Shown here: one piece after another, positions 48,893-56,658 of the stretch | Position numbering within the stretch: position 1 is the stretch's first letter | How the letters are laid out: the number at the start of each line of letters is the position of its first letter | From: a virus | Virus record (IMG/VR): IMGVR_UViG_3300037187_000003 | Coordinates: 1-64,000 of that record | DNA length: 64,000 nucleotides | Reading direction: 5' to 3' (one strand) | Position numbers and translations under genes: made by a program | Notes under the pieces: generated by a model | What the model saw: only the letters and a program-made list of their open reading frames with translations | Database searches by the model: none | Told to the model about the DNA's origin: nothing

Positions 48893-49328
48893 CGAACAAG
48901 ACGCCGGGGAAATTGCTGTCATGTCGCAAGACGCCGAGATCACCCGCCTACGCGCCGAGGTCGCCAACCGAGATGCGCGTATCGCGGCCTACCGCGAGGA
49001 ACTAGCGCACGAACGTGAGTTTTCACTGGCCGGCGCGAATGCCTTTGCCAGCAAGGAGGAAGCCTATAGGTCGTGCTGGGAAGCCGCCGAAGCGGAGCAC
49101 GAGCGGCTGAAGGCCCTGGTCCCGAAACTTCAAGCGGAGATCACCCTCCTACACGCCGAACTACAAGCCGCGCTCGAAGACTTCCGCGGCGCGGAGAAAC
49201 AGCTTTCTGATGCCGACCGCGCCCTGAATGAAATCCGCACGATTTGCAGCCTGACGCACACCGGAAAGCCGGCGGCGCACACGGCGCTGTCGCAGATTGA
49301 CCAGATCGCACGGAGGGGGTTGGGATGA
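48885..49328 (+). CDS. Coiled-coil protein, unknown function
   Basis: 147 residues, ATG at 48885. Long heptad-like region (QDAEITRLRAEVANRDARIA, KLQAEITLLHAELQAALEDF, RGAEKQLSDADRALNEIRTI). It could be a scaffold-like adaptor for early proteins; there is no evidence for more. Overlaps the next start (ATGA). Confidence 0.58.
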   Translation: MDDEQDAGEIAVMSQDAEITRLRAEVANRDARIAAYREELAHEREFSLAGANAFASKEEAYRSCWEAAEAEHERLKALVPKLQAEITLLHAELQAALEDFRGAEKQLSDADRALNEIRTICSLTHTGKPAAHTALSQIDQIARRGLG

Positions 49329-49798
49329 GTGACAGAAATATCGCCCCAGGGCTTGACATGCTTTCAGCGCGTGGAAGGCGACGACCCCAAGATCGTCGAG
49401 ACTTGGATATGACCGAACCCGCTGTCCTTCGATCCTTGGCAGACCGCGTGGAGCGCGAGCCTCCGAGCCGGGAGTTGCAGGAAGCCATAGCGACTGCGCT
49501 CGGCTGGGAATGCGGCGCAGACGGGCAATCTGTGTTCTGGCGCGACCCGGCAACCGATGCCTGGCAGATGGGGTTGCCTGAGTGGCTGACCAGCATCGAC
49601 GCTGCCGCGAGCATGATGCCCGAGGGATGGCGCGTTGCATCGCTGTTCATGTGGCCGGACCCGAAAGAATGGCGCTGCACAATGATCCGCAGCGGCGAGA
49701 GTGAATGCGGCATCGCCCCGACCGAGCCACAGGCTCGCGTCGCAGCGGCGCTCCGGGCACGCGCGGCAGAGGGAGGCGGGGATGCCGATCCGCGCTGA
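49325..49798 (+). CDS. Phage ABA-sandwich-type protein
   Basis: 157 residues, ATG at 49325 (an ATG at 49409, MTEPAVLRSL, is an alternative). PPSRELQEAIATALGWECGA, PEWLTSIDAAASMMPEGWRV, ECGIAPTEPQARVAAALRAR is a layout frequent in phage proteins with two antiparallel elements around an SIDAA helix. Function unknown. Confidence 0.65.
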   Translation: MSDRNIAPGLDMLSARGRRRPQDRRDLDMTEPAVLRSLADRVEREPPSRELQEAIATALGWECGADGQSVFWRDPATDAWQMGLPEWLTSIDAAASMMPEGWRVASLFMWPDPKEWRCTMIRSGESECGIAPTEPQARVAAALRARAAEGGGDADPR

Positions 49799-50072
49799 GC
49801 GAGCGCACCTATACCCAGCGGACTGGATGAAACGCCCACGTGACCCCATCAATCCCCCAGGAATGGGTCGCGGCTACCGCATACGCCGCACCCTCACCCC
49901 CAGGGAGGAAGCCGATCGCGAGCGCCAGTTCATCGCGTGGTGGCTGTTGTGGAAGCCGACGCAACGCGAGATCGAGGACCTGATCCGCGCCGCTCGACAG
50001 CATCCTACCGTAGGAAATTTGGAACTCACCCCGACCGATAGAACCGCTGCCCAGCCACCCGCGACCAGCTAA
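49782..50072 (+). CDS. Accessory protein, unknown function
   Basis: 96 residues from ATG at 49782. ERQFIAWWLLWKPTQREIED, LIRAARQHPTVGNLELTPTD. Last gene of the rightward operon; its end overlaps the convergent lysozyme by four bases. Confidence 0.52.
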   Translation: MPIRAERAHLYPADWMKRPRDPINPPGMGRGYRIRRTLTPREEADRERQFIAWWLLWKPTQREIEDLIRAARQHPTVGNLELTPTDRTAAQPPATS

Positions 50073-50548
50073 GCGCCGCCCAGAAACAACGCGCGCTCAG
50101 CCTCACGACGCTTCAGCAGTCCAGGCAGCGTGACAAGCTGGCCATCCACATGCGCCTTATCCCACACAAGGAACTGATCGGCAGCGCCTTTCACATCCCC
50201 TGCGATCAACAGCCGCAGCAGAGTGGATGACCGGAAGTTTCCCAATCCGATATTGTAGGCTAGATCAAGGCATGCTGCGGCTTGCGAATCTGTGGTTCCG
50301 GATGGCAACCACATGATTAAGCCCTTACACCGGTCAGCCATATCGTCGAACAACCACAGGTCGGCCTGATCCTGAGTGCATACATCCCCTTCACGCACCA
50401 GACGACCAATGCGGTCAGCATCCGACCAGTACCACGTCTCACCCCAAGCTATTGTCCATATGCCGGCCGGGTCCTGATAGGCCGCAAGGCGACAACCCTC
50501 GAACTGCTTGGCGAGCGATACCGCTTGGGCTATTGGGCCGTCGCTCAT
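50069..50548 (-). CDS. Endolysin, T4-type lysozyme (GH24)
   Basis: 159 residues from ATG at 50548 (ATGA). AKQFEGCRLAAYQDPAGIWT-IAWGET carries the catalytic triad Glu17-Asp26-Thr32 with the spacing of T4 lysozyme (9 and 6). TDSQAAACLDLAYNIGLGNF and RREAERALFLG close the fold. No signal peptide, so a holin is needed for release. Last gene of the leftward lysis cassette. Confidence 0.92.
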   Translation of the reverse strand: MSDGPIAQAVSLAKQFEGCRLAAYQDPAGIWTIAWGETWYWSDADRIGRLVREGDVCTQDQADLWLFDDMADRCKGLIMWLPSGTTDSQAAACLDLAYNIGLGNFRSSTLLRLLIAGDVKGAADQFLVWDKAHVDGQLVTLPGLLKRREAERALFLGGA

Positions 50549-51207
50549 GCGAGCGCCGCGTCCAGCGCCCCCAGAGAGGCCAGCACGGCAGGCCACTCGT
50601 GCTTTTGCGCGATCCCGTATGCGTCAGGCACCGTCAGCACCGTCTGGACGCCCTGGTGTTCCCACATAGGACCGTCCGGGATCTGCGTGACGATATCCGC
50701 CCCGGTCTGGTTCATCGTTGTGGTCCCGAAGATCGGCACGTTGCGCGCCTTGAAGAATGCCGTGAGGAGAGGGCCGCCAACGCAAGGCGTCTCATAGTTC
50801 GCGAGCGCAAGCGGAGGGTGGCCCTCGCTCGTAAGCTGTGCCGCCGCCAGTTCGCCCTCGCCACCCTTGCTGTGCCACGCACCAAACCAGGGCGGCCATC
50901 CGAGATCGGCCAGCGCATGCCGGACGGCAACCAGGGATGATTGCATGTCGTTCCAGAACCCCAGGTGCACCGGCCCGAAATCCGGGTGATCATGCACCGG
51001 AATCTGCACCGCCATGAAATCGACGGCCCACTCCTGCCAGTCCTCGGTCGGGCCGAACGTAAAGCAGTTCACGTCGCCAACCAGGAACCGGAAAACTTGG
51101 CACGTCCCGCTTTCGCTGACGAACCACGGCTTCTGCTTGGCAGCTATCGCCGCATAGCTGGCCGTTACTGGTGGGGCCAGGAGTTGCAGGAGGGTGGTGG
51201 CGGTCAT
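50545..51207 (-). CDS. Class-3-lipase-like hydrolase in lysis cassette
   Basis: 220 residues from ATG at 51207 (ATGA). PVHLGFWNDMQSSLVAVRHA, then WFGAWHSKGGEGELAAAQLT with Ser113 in a G-x-S-x-G-like turn, NYETPCVGGPLLTAFFKARN, and N-Q-T-G-A-D-I-V-T-Q-I-P with Asp171 followed by MWEHQG with His184: the Ser-Asp-His order and spacing of class 3 lipases. Coupled to the endolysin, it may attack envelope lipids or esters, a role similar in concept to LysB. Confidence 0.75.
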   Translation of the reverse strand: MTATTLLQLLAPPVTASYAAIAAKQKPWFVSESGTCQVFRFLVGDVNCFTFGPTEDWQEWAVDFMAVQIPVHDHPDFGPVHLGFWNDMQSSLVAVRHALADLGWPPWFGAWHSKGGEGELAAAQLTSEGHPPLALANYETPCVGGPLLTAFFKARNVPIFGTTTMNQTGADIVTQIPDGPMWEHQGVQTVLTVPDAYGIAQKHEWPAVLASLGALDAALA

Positions 51208-51413
51208 CTCCAACCCCTATCCGCTACCACCACCTCCGTCCGCCGCTTCGCCAGCGCTGTCTCGACATCTCGTATCGCGTCCATCGTTGCCTCCGGTGAG
51301 AGGGTGGTGTCGTAGACGCGATCGAGCGCAGCCTTGGCGGCGGCGTATTGCTCGGCGTTGGTCGGCGGCAGCGCGCCGCCGGGCCAGGTGGTGCCGGGTT
51401 CCGGCGCGCTCAC
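51204..51413 (-). CDS. Small lysis-operon protein, unknown function
   Basis: 69 residues, GTG at 51413 (GTGA). Pro/Gly start, then NAEQYAAAKAALDRVYDTTL, SPEATMDAIRDVETALAKRR; helical, soluble. Couples the lipoprotein to the lipase-like gene. Confidence 0.55.
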   Translation of the reverse strand: MSAPEPGTTWPGGALPPTNAEQYAAAKAALDRVYDTTLSPEATMDAIRDVETALAKRRTEVVVADRGWR

Positions 51414-51943
51414 GGCAGAATGCCAATCAAGGACTGCTCCGCCGTCAGCACGATCTGCCCGACGCCGGCCACCGCGGCGATCCCCTTGGCCTTGCTGTCC
51501 GCGATGTAGATATTGCCCGTCGATACCACTCCCATAACCAGTGTCGTCAGCGATGACGGCGTATTAGACACCGCGCGCCGCAGCCCCTCGGCAGTGGTAA
51601 GCAGACAAACCGGCAGCCCGCATGCAGAGACATTCCCAGCGCCGTTCGCACCTTGCGCATTGAGCGCGTCGTTCAGGTTGGCGATGGCGGTATAGAAATT
51701 GACGCCGATCGTGTCTGGGGGGGTCACCAGCGCGGCGTTGAGCGCATTCGCGTCATCCACAGCCGCAGCATTCAGCAGCTCAGGCAGAGACCCCACCGCG
51801 GGCGCGACTGAGGGAGCCGCCACTGACGCCGCACCGGTTGTGGCATTGATTGCGATGGCTGGTGGGGGTGGAATGAGCGTCTGGCCGTTGATGCTGCACC
51901 CCGCTAGGGCGATTGCGGCGAGCGCGGCGATTGTTCGGGTCAT
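51410..51943 (-). CDS. Lipoprotein, lysis operon
   Basis: 177 residues from ATG at 51943 (an ATG two codons earlier is possible). A lipoprotein signal (MTRTIAALAAIALAGCS) with lipobox L-A-G-C is followed by a Pro-rich start (TLIPPPPAIAI). The rest is Ala/Val-rich with helices. Could serve as an outer-membrane spanin component, but a classic coiled coil is missing. Confidence 0.7.
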   Translation of the reverse strand: MTRTIAALAAIALAGCSINGQTLIPPPPAIAINATTGAASVAAPSVAPAVGSLPELLNAAAVDDANALNAALVTPPDTIGVNFYTAIANLNDALNAQGANGAGNVSACGLPVCLLTTAEGLRRAVSNTPSSLTTLVMGVVSTGNIYIADSKAKGIAAVAGVGQIVLTAEQSLIGILP

Positions 51944-51963
51944 GGTCATTGTCCTTGTGAGGT

Positions 51964-52134
51964 TCAGTCGACGTTAAGCAGATTGCCGTTGATGACGCCC
52001 GTTGCGAGCGCATTCACCGCGCCCATGAACTTGTCCGGGGCATCGGTAGCCCGGGCCAGCCTGCCACACGGGGCGCAAACGATCATCAGAAACTTGAGCG
52101 CCTCGCCTAGCCCATCGAGCATGTGTCCGTCCAT
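51964..52134 (-). CDS. Small lysis-operon protein, 56 residues
   Basis: ATG at 52134 (TAATG overlap). MDGHMLDGLGEALKFLMIVC, APCGRLARATDAPDKFMGAV. A short hydrophobic part (KFLMIVCAP) with three Cys. Function unknown. Confidence 0.55.
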   Translation of the reverse strand: MDGHMLDGLGEALKFLMIVCAPCGRLARATDAPDKFMGAVNALATGVINGNLLNVD

Positions 52135-52358
52135 TATGCCTCCCCGCTCAGCACCGGCGACGGGGCTCGCGGACGCGGCTCCGACTCGACCGGCTCGGAC
52201 GGCGGATCATGGCGCGGTCGAGTGGCGGCGTAGGGCCAATGGTCCTTGACTGCGTCTACGCAGAGGCGCCTGGCTGCGATCGCGTAGATTTCGGTGCGTG
52301 TCTTCGCCAGGGCGATTGCCGCGAGCGCGGCGATTGGTGTCTTACCCACCCCGGTCAT
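52134..52358 (-). CDS. Small lysis-operon protein, unknown function
   Basis: 74 residues from ATG at 52358. VGKTPIAALAAIALAKTRTE has moderate hydrophobicity; the C-terminus (RHDPPSEPVESEPRPRAPSP) is Pro/acid-rich. A longer frame to 52415 is possible. No motif. Confidence 0.48.
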   Translation of the reverse strand: MTGVGKTPIAALAAIALAKTRTEIYAIAARRLCVDAVKDHWPYAATRPRHDPPSEPVESEPRPRAPSPVLSGEA

Positions 52359-52732
52359 CGTGCTACCGCCTGCCCGCGCATCGGGTCCTTTCTTGGACAC
52401 GCCGGGTTCTCGCATTGCAGGTTCGCGCCCGGCGGACAGATGCAGCCTACGGAGGGTCTGGATTTACTATCTTGTACAGCGCGCGACGGCGCTGGAATTA
52501 GGACACCTTCTGGCGAAACACGCAACTCTCCCGCTCCCTTCACAATCACCGGATAAGGCGAACTAGCCGTCCCAAATATGCCGTACAGCTTAGTGCCCTC
52601 GGATTTAGCGGATGTGGTCATGATGCTTCCTCCAGCCTTTGGCTGCCGATCATCATGGGCGCTGTGGGAATCGGTGGTGCCGGGTACCAATGGAGGCCAA
52701 TATCCACCGCGAGGGCTGATTGTGCCGCCCAT
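52355..52732 (-). CDS. Small lysis-operon protein with Cys-rich tail
   Basis: 125 residues from ATG at 52732 (TGATG). A second in-frame ATG at 52621 with GGAGGAAG upstream gives 88 residues and may be the main start. TSAKSEGTKLYGIFGTASSP, YPVIVKGAGELRVSPEGVLI, then C-I-C-P-P-G-A-N-L-Q-C-E-N-P-A-C-P. Function unknown. Confidence 0.5.
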   Translation of the reverse strand: MGGTISPRGGYWPPLVPGTTDSHSAHDDRQPKAGGSIMTTSAKSEGTKLYGIFGTASSPYPVIVKGAGELRVSPEGVLIPAPSRAVQDSKSRPSVGCICPPGANLQCENPACPRKDPMRGQAVAR

Positions 52733-53124
52733 CACACCTTCCCCGTCACCGGCGCCACAGCCGGCGTCTTCCCGGTCGAGAACCAGGCCGTGATCGGCGC
52801 CGAGGTCGCGAGGCGCAGACAGATCAGCACGACGGCCCCGGCGACTTCGGCAACCACGTCCGGCGCCCACCCCCACCCCATGTAATGCACCAGCGCGGTC
52901 AGTCCTTGCACGGCGATGATGCCGTAGAGCGTCTTGCTTTGGGCAAGCGCCTTGTCGGCCAGCGCGGGGTTAAGCTGCGCGACGGCACGGATCGCGTCCG
53001 GCGCATCCCGCGCGCCAGATGCCAGCGCGTCGCCAAGGTTCGTGACGAGCGAGGTCTTGCCCGTCGCCTGCGTGATCGCGTTGGTCGTCGTGGCTGTGGG
53101 GGGAACGGGAACGGTGGCGCTCAT
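52732..53124 (-). CDS. Holin-like membrane protein
   Basis: 130 residues, ATG at 53124. A soluble N-terminus (PVPPTATTTNAITQATGKTS), a helix, then two probable spans (LYGIIAVQGLTALVHYMGWG and VVAEVAGAVVLICLRLAT) near the C-terminus. In the lysis cassette upstream of the endolysin it is the best holin candidate. No holin family motif was recognised. Confidence 0.58.
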   Translation of the reverse strand: MSATVPVPPTATTTNAITQATGKTSLVTNLGDALASGARDAPDAIRAVAQLNPALADKALAQSKTLYGIIAVQGLTALVHYMGWGWAPDVVAEVAGAVVLICLRLATSAPITAWFSTGKTPAVAPVTGKV

Positions 53125-53348
53125 GCGAACTCACTCCGATCGTAGTGTCGCCAGCAAAGTGGCTTAACGGGCGTATCGTTGGCGTCACGCCATTCGCCGC
53201 CCCAGAAGGAAACGTAGCAGTCGCTCGCCTCTCCCTCGATGCACGCCAGAACGCAGGAGTTCTCCTCGGTCGGCGCTTTGTCCATCAGTTGCCAGCCACG
53301 GAGTGTGCCCGTCGCATTGGCTGGCGGGGTTGTGAGCGTATCGCTCAC
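53121..53348 (-). CDS. DUF551-like small protein
   Basis: 75 residues from GTG at 53348 (GTGA). RGWQLMDKAPTEENSCVLAC, CYVSFWGGEWRDANDTPVKP, then L-C-W-R-H-Y. This W-x-x-M/P-x-x-x-x-V-L pattern is common in small phage DUF551-like proteins of unknown role. Confidence 0.6.
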   Translation of the reverse strand: MSDTLTTPPANATGTLRGWQLMDKAPTEENSCVLACIEGEASDCYVSFWGGEWRDANDTPVKPLCWRHYDRSEFA

Positions 53349-53518
53349 GTCCTGGAGTCCTCCCGTTGCGCAGCGCGGCGCGGCGCCAACCGAGCCAGCG
53401 CATCGGTCCGCAGCATGGCCCCGAGCTTCAGCCCGCGCATGGCGGCTGCTGCGGCAAGGCGCGTCCACTCGTGCGGAGTGAGTCTCACAGCGATCTTGAC
53501 CGTTCGTGTTTCCGCCAT
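53345..53518 (-). CDS. RHH-like regulator heading lysis operon
   Basis: 57 residues from ATG at 53518. AETRTVKIAVRLTPHEWTRL followed by AAAAAMRGLKLGAMLRTDAL resembles a ribbon-helix-helix. It lies four bases after the predicted start point of the leftward promoter. Confidence 0.55.
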   Translation of the reverse strand: MAETRTVKIAVRLTPHEWTRLAAAAAMRGLKLGAMLRTDALARLAPRRAAQREDSRT

Positions 53519-53528
53519 TTCGCCGCCT

Positions 53529-53557
53529 ATTGTGTGGCATTGACATGCGGCGCGCAA
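53529..53557 (-). promoter_or_regulatory. Leftward promoter of lysis cassette
   Basis: Minus strand TTGCGC (53557-53552), 17 bases, CACAAT (53534-53529); start near 53522, so the first gene would have almost no leader. It overlaps the divergent tRNA promoter. Confidence 0.5.
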
Positions 53558-53567
53558 GAGGTATGGT
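53540..53567 (+). promoter_or_regulatory. tRNA-Arg promoter
   Basis: TTGACA (53540-53545), 16 bases, TATGGT (53562-53567). The expected start point (about 53574) coincides with the first base of the tRNA. Confidence 0.65.
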
Positions 53568-53573
53568 GGCGCC

Positions 53574-53650
53574 GCCTGATTAGCTCAGTTGGATAGAGCG
53601 CCGCGCTTCGGACGCGGAGGGCGCACGTTCGAGTCGTGCATTGGGCACCA
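53574..53650 (+). tRNA. tRNA-Arg (anticodon UCG)
   Basis: 77 nt with CCA encoded. Acceptor GCCTGAT/ATTGGGC (two G-U pairs), D-arm GCTC/GAGC, anticodon stem CCGCG/CGCGG with loop CTTCGGA (anticodon TCG), variable loop AGGGC, T-arm GCACG/CGTGC with loop TTCGAGT. Reads CGA codons. Its sequence ends 42 bases before the next protein gene. Confidence 0.9.
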
Positions 53651-53692
53651 TTTCTCGTGCGCCTCGACGGACATGGGGCAGGGAGACCACCG

Positions 53693-55318
53693 ATGGTCAA
53701 TCATCCGCACCGCAAGCGTCGCGCAACGGCCACCGCCGCAATGGCGACCGTTGCCGAATATGACCACGAAGCCGACTACAGCAACCTACGCAATTCGGTG
53801 CGGGAGGCATTCGCCGCCGCGCTCACCGCCGGCCGCCTGTTCACCACCGATGCGTCCGACCTGTTCGGCCTTTACCTCGATAAACTGCCGGGCGAGCGAC
53901 AGGTCCACAACTGCACCGCCTGCCGCCGCTTCGTGAAGGACTACGGGGGGCTAGTTGCTATCGACGCGGCTGGCCGGGCTATCCCTGCGATGTGGGATGT
54001 TTCGGCGGCGCCGGACTATTACGGTGTGACTGTGCTTACTCTGCGATCTGCCGTTCGGAAGGCGCGTGTCACTGGCCCATTCATGTCCCGTGAAGGCGTG
54101 TGGGGCATCCCGCGCACCGGGGAATGGTCGCACTTCGCCGTCGAGCCGCCGGCCAGCATGAAGTTCCGCCACGGCATCTTGACGCCGAATCAGGCGATGG
54201 CGGCCAAGCGTGAGGATTTCCGCACTGTAGCAACGGCGCTGGCTGACTTCACCCCGGCGATGCTGGTGGAAGCCCTACGACTGCTGGAAGCCGAGACGCT
54301 GGCACGCAGCGAGCATTTCATCGGCCCAGTGAAGTGGCTGGCCGATCTGCACGCGGCCCGCTCGGCGGCGAAGGATAGCCGCATCCGCGACAATCTGCTG
54401 TGGCGCGCGGTTGCTGCGGCGCCGGACGGCTTCTGCCATCCACGCGCATCGGTGGTTGGTTCACTGTTGGAGGACATTGCCGCCGGGCTGGCCTTTGCCG
54501 ACATCAAGGCGCGGTTCAACGCCAAACTGCATCCATTGCAGTATCAGCGTCCGCAGGCCGCGCCATCCGCTGGCAACATCGCCGCTGCTGAGAAGATCGT
54601 TGAGCAGATGGGCATTGCGCCATCGCTGGAACGCCGATTCGCGAGGCTGGACGAATTGGAGGCTATCTGGAAGCCGAAGGCTCCGCACGCAGCGCCGAAG
54701 GGCGCTGGCGTGTTCAGCCATTTGCAGTCCAAAGATGCCGCCGAATCTGTCGCGGTGGACATGCCGGCGCTGACGATGACGTGGGCCAAGTTCGTGGCGA
54801 CAATTTTGCCGGGAGCCGAAGCGATGCAGTTCGCTGTGCCAGCGCACGGCAGCTTCATCGCCTTCACGTCCGCCGCCAACATGGACGCGCCGCCGATCCT
54901 CAAATGGGACCGGGAGGACAAGCGCAACCCCGTCGCATGGTACGTCTACCATAACGGATCGGGCGCGTCGCAGTGGGGGTTGCGCGTTGGATGGTGCAAG
55001 GTGAATGCCGCGTGCCTTCCGCCGTCACAGTGGGGCGACAAGCCGATGCCGGAACTTGGGACCGGCGTCGTCCTCGTGCTGGACGGCGCTGCCGACACAC
55101 GCAGCGGACAGGGCAATGCGCTGTTTCCGGAGACCCTTCGCGGCGAGTTGCATGCCGTGCGGGCGACCATCGAAGCATACTCCAAACGCGCCGAAATTGG
55201 CGGTCGCGAGGAAGCGTCGGCGTGCGGCTATCATCTGGGAAAGGGCCGCATCGACGTGATGTTGCGCGTCACCAGCGGTGGACGAGCGACGGACTATCGG
55301 ATTGATCGCTGGGACTGA
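53693..55318 (+). CDS. 541-residue protein of unknown function
   Basis: ATG at 53693, GGGAG upstream. The start VNHPHRKRRATATA is followed by a conserved-looking RQVHNCTACRRFVKDYGGLV (a C-x-x-C with a preceding His, possible zinc site), SVREAFAAALTAGRLFTTDA, a helical middle, and a C-terminal beta-rich domain (VAWYVYHNGSGASQWGLRVG, GTGVVLVLDGAADTRSGQGN). No enzyme motif was recognised. It is transcribed alone between two tRNAs. Its size and codon use argue that it is a functional accessory gene. The 228 bases after its stop hold no gene. Confidence 0.75.
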   Translation: MVNHPHRKRRATATAAMATVAEYDHEADYSNLRNSVREAFAAALTAGRLFTTDASDLFGLYLDKLPGERQVHNCTACRRFVKDYGGLVAIDAAGRAIPAMWDVSAAPDYYGVTVLTLRSAVRKARVTGPFMSREGVWGIPRTGEWSHFAVEPPASMKFRHGILTPNQAMAAKREDFRTVATALADFTPAMLVEALRLLEAETLARSEHFIGPVKWLADLHAARSAAKDSRIRDNLLWRAVAAAPDGFCHPRASVVGSLLEDIAAGLAFADIKARFNAKLHPLQYQRPQAAPSAGNIAAAEKIVEQMGIAPSLERRFARLDELEAIWKPKAPHAAPKGAGVFSHLQSKDAAESVAVDMPALTMTWAKFVATILPGAEAMQFAVPAHGSFIAFTSAANMDAPPILKWDREDKRNPVAWYVYHNGSGASQWGLRVGWCKVNAACLPPSQWGDKPMPELGTGVVLVLDGAADTRSGQGNALFPETLRGELHAVRATIEAYSKRAEIGGREEASACGYHLGKGRIDVMLRVTSGGRATDYRIDRWD

Positions 55319-55546
55319 CGCTTGACGCGGCGGCTCGGGCGCGGGATGGTGCGGGCGCTGCGGCTGCTACAGCAGACGGCGGGAACCCGGTGCGCAGATC
55401 GGTCCGCCCTGGACGGAAATCGTTGCTGCGACGCACGATACTACCTCTCCGCAGTTTATCACGTTCCCCGACAAGCGGCGACCCGGCTCCGGCTGGGCCG
55501 CCGCTCTTGCGGAACGGCGTGGACAAATATACATTCCACGAACTGA

Positions 55547-55622
55547 TGCGGCTGTAGAGGACCGGCACCTCGGGAGTCTCATAAACTCCAAATAGCGGGT
55601 TCGATTCCCGCCGCCGCTACCA
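55547..55622 (+). tRNA. Atypical tRNA-Met (anticodon CAU)
   Basis: D-arm GAGG/CCTC with A14, G18-G19 and A21 in place, anticodon stem GGAGT/ACTCC with loop CTCATAA (CAT), variable loop AAATA, T-arm GCGGG/CCCGC with loop TTCGATT, CCA encoded. The 5' acceptor strand (TGCGGCT) pairs with CGCCGCT over only five positions, and the end pair 1-72 is T-T. It may be a degenerate or unusual tRNA; Met and Ile2 cannot be told apart by sequence. Confidence 0.65.
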
Positions 55623-56071
55623 ATCCAGCCACCCCGCCTCACCACGTTGCGGACTGACGAGCCGGACCTTGCGAACCGGCGTGGGAGGGTGGTATTACCG
55701 CCTCGCCGTGAGGACGCTCACAGCCGCCAGTTATCTGCCGGTCCGGACCGGACGCTGGCGATTATCGCGAAAGTCGGGAGCGCGGCACATTGCGCGCCGG
55801 GACTACGGTCCCGCCCGACGGCGCGGTGTGGCAACCTGGCCGGAGTTTCTGTTTGCAACCCCACGAGTTGGGTGGCATAGTCGCCGGGCTGCGGCGGTAA
55901 ACTGGCGATGTACGGGATGAACCGAAACACGTAGTCCGCGACCAGAGAAGCGACGCGGGTGGCTGGTATAAGTGGTGCATAGCACAGGAGCGATGGACGG
56001 GGCGGGAATCGCACGAGCCGGTGTCCAATACCTAAACGAAAACCGCGGCATCTTGGTCCCGCGCAGCACAG
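55623..56071. other. Region without recognisable gene
   Basis: About 450 bases between the tRNA and a terminator. Open frames on both strands are short, Arg/Pro-rich and unlike proteins. Several short GC-rich inverted repeats are present (for example GGTCCGGACC near 55740). No tRNA could be folded with confidence. Confidence 0.5.
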
Positions 56072-56105
56072 AACGGCCCCAGGCGCCTCGCGCTTGAGGG
56101 CCGTT
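56072..56105 (+). terminator. Rho-independent terminator
   Basis: AACGGCCC, an 18-base loop, GGGCCGTT, then TCTGTTT. Ends rightward transcription from the 53.7-kb unit. It also lies just after the stop of the leftward 56116 gene and may work for both strands. Confidence 0.65.
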
Positions 56106-56115
56106 TCTGTTTGGC

Positions 56116-56301
56116 CTACCAGCGATGGTAGCCGAAGCCGCCGCCCAGACCTCCGAACAAAACGGCCAATACCAAAATCAGCACCAGCAATCCAACGATG
56201 CCGCCCATGCCGTTGTAGTTGCCCCCCGGCCCGACCCAGCCGGAGCGGTAGCCCCAGCCTCCTCCGCAGAGCAAAAGTATGAGGATTATGAGCAGGAGCA
56301 C
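56116..56301 (-). CDS. Gly-rich small membrane protein (DUF3309-like)
   Basis: 61 residues, GTG at 56301 with GGGAGG upstream. LLLIILILLLCGGGWGYRSG, a Gly-rich turn, and GIVGLLVLILVLAVLFGGLG: two hydrophobic spans flanked by Gly/Trp/Tyr. Similar in style to DUF3309 proteins. Function unknown. Confidence 0.6.
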   Translation of the reverse strand: MLLLIILILLLCGGGWGYRSGWVGPGGNYNGMGGIVGLLVLILVLAVLFGGLGGGFGYHRW

Positions 56302-56322
56302 AGCACGCCTCCCTTGCCGGGG

Positions 56323-56643
56323 TTACGGTGCGGCTGCGACAGCCGCCGCCAACGCCGGTGTGCTGGCGACCAGCGAGGCGTTCAGCGCGGCGAACGCGGC
56401 AAGCTGGGCAGGCGTGGCGCCCGCTGCCGTGGCCGCGTTGACCGCCGCGGTAATGAGCGCGGGAATGCCCTGGATCAGCACGATCGCGGACGCTTCGCCG
56501 GCCTGGGCAGCCGCCACGTTGGTTTGCAGCGCGGCAAGTTCGGCGGCGACGGTATCGACGGTTGCGGACATGGCGGCGAGGTCCTTCCTGATGGCGGCAA
56601 GCGTCGCCTGGATGGAAGCGAGGGCGGCGCGGGTTCCGAACAT
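56323..56643 (-). CDS. Ala-rich coiled-coil protein
   Basis: 106 residues, ATG at 56643. RAALASIQATLAAIRKDLAA, TVDTVAAELAALQTNVAAAQ form a coiled coil; the C-terminus is Ala-rich (PAQLAAFAALNASLVASTPA). Coupled to the membrane protein downstream. Function unknown. Confidence 0.55.
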   Translation of the reverse strand: MFGTRAALASIQATLAAIRKDLAAMSATVDTVAAELAALQTNVAAAQAGEASAIVLIQGIPALITAAVNAATAAGATPAQLAAFAALNASLVASTPALAAAVAAAP

Positions 56644-56658
56644 GGCCTGTATATGGTC

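Noticed and set aside
55990-56068. Possible minus-strand tRNA before the terminator
   Set aside because: A GCGATTC segment resembles a T-loop, but the T-stem does not pair and no anticodon arm could be built.
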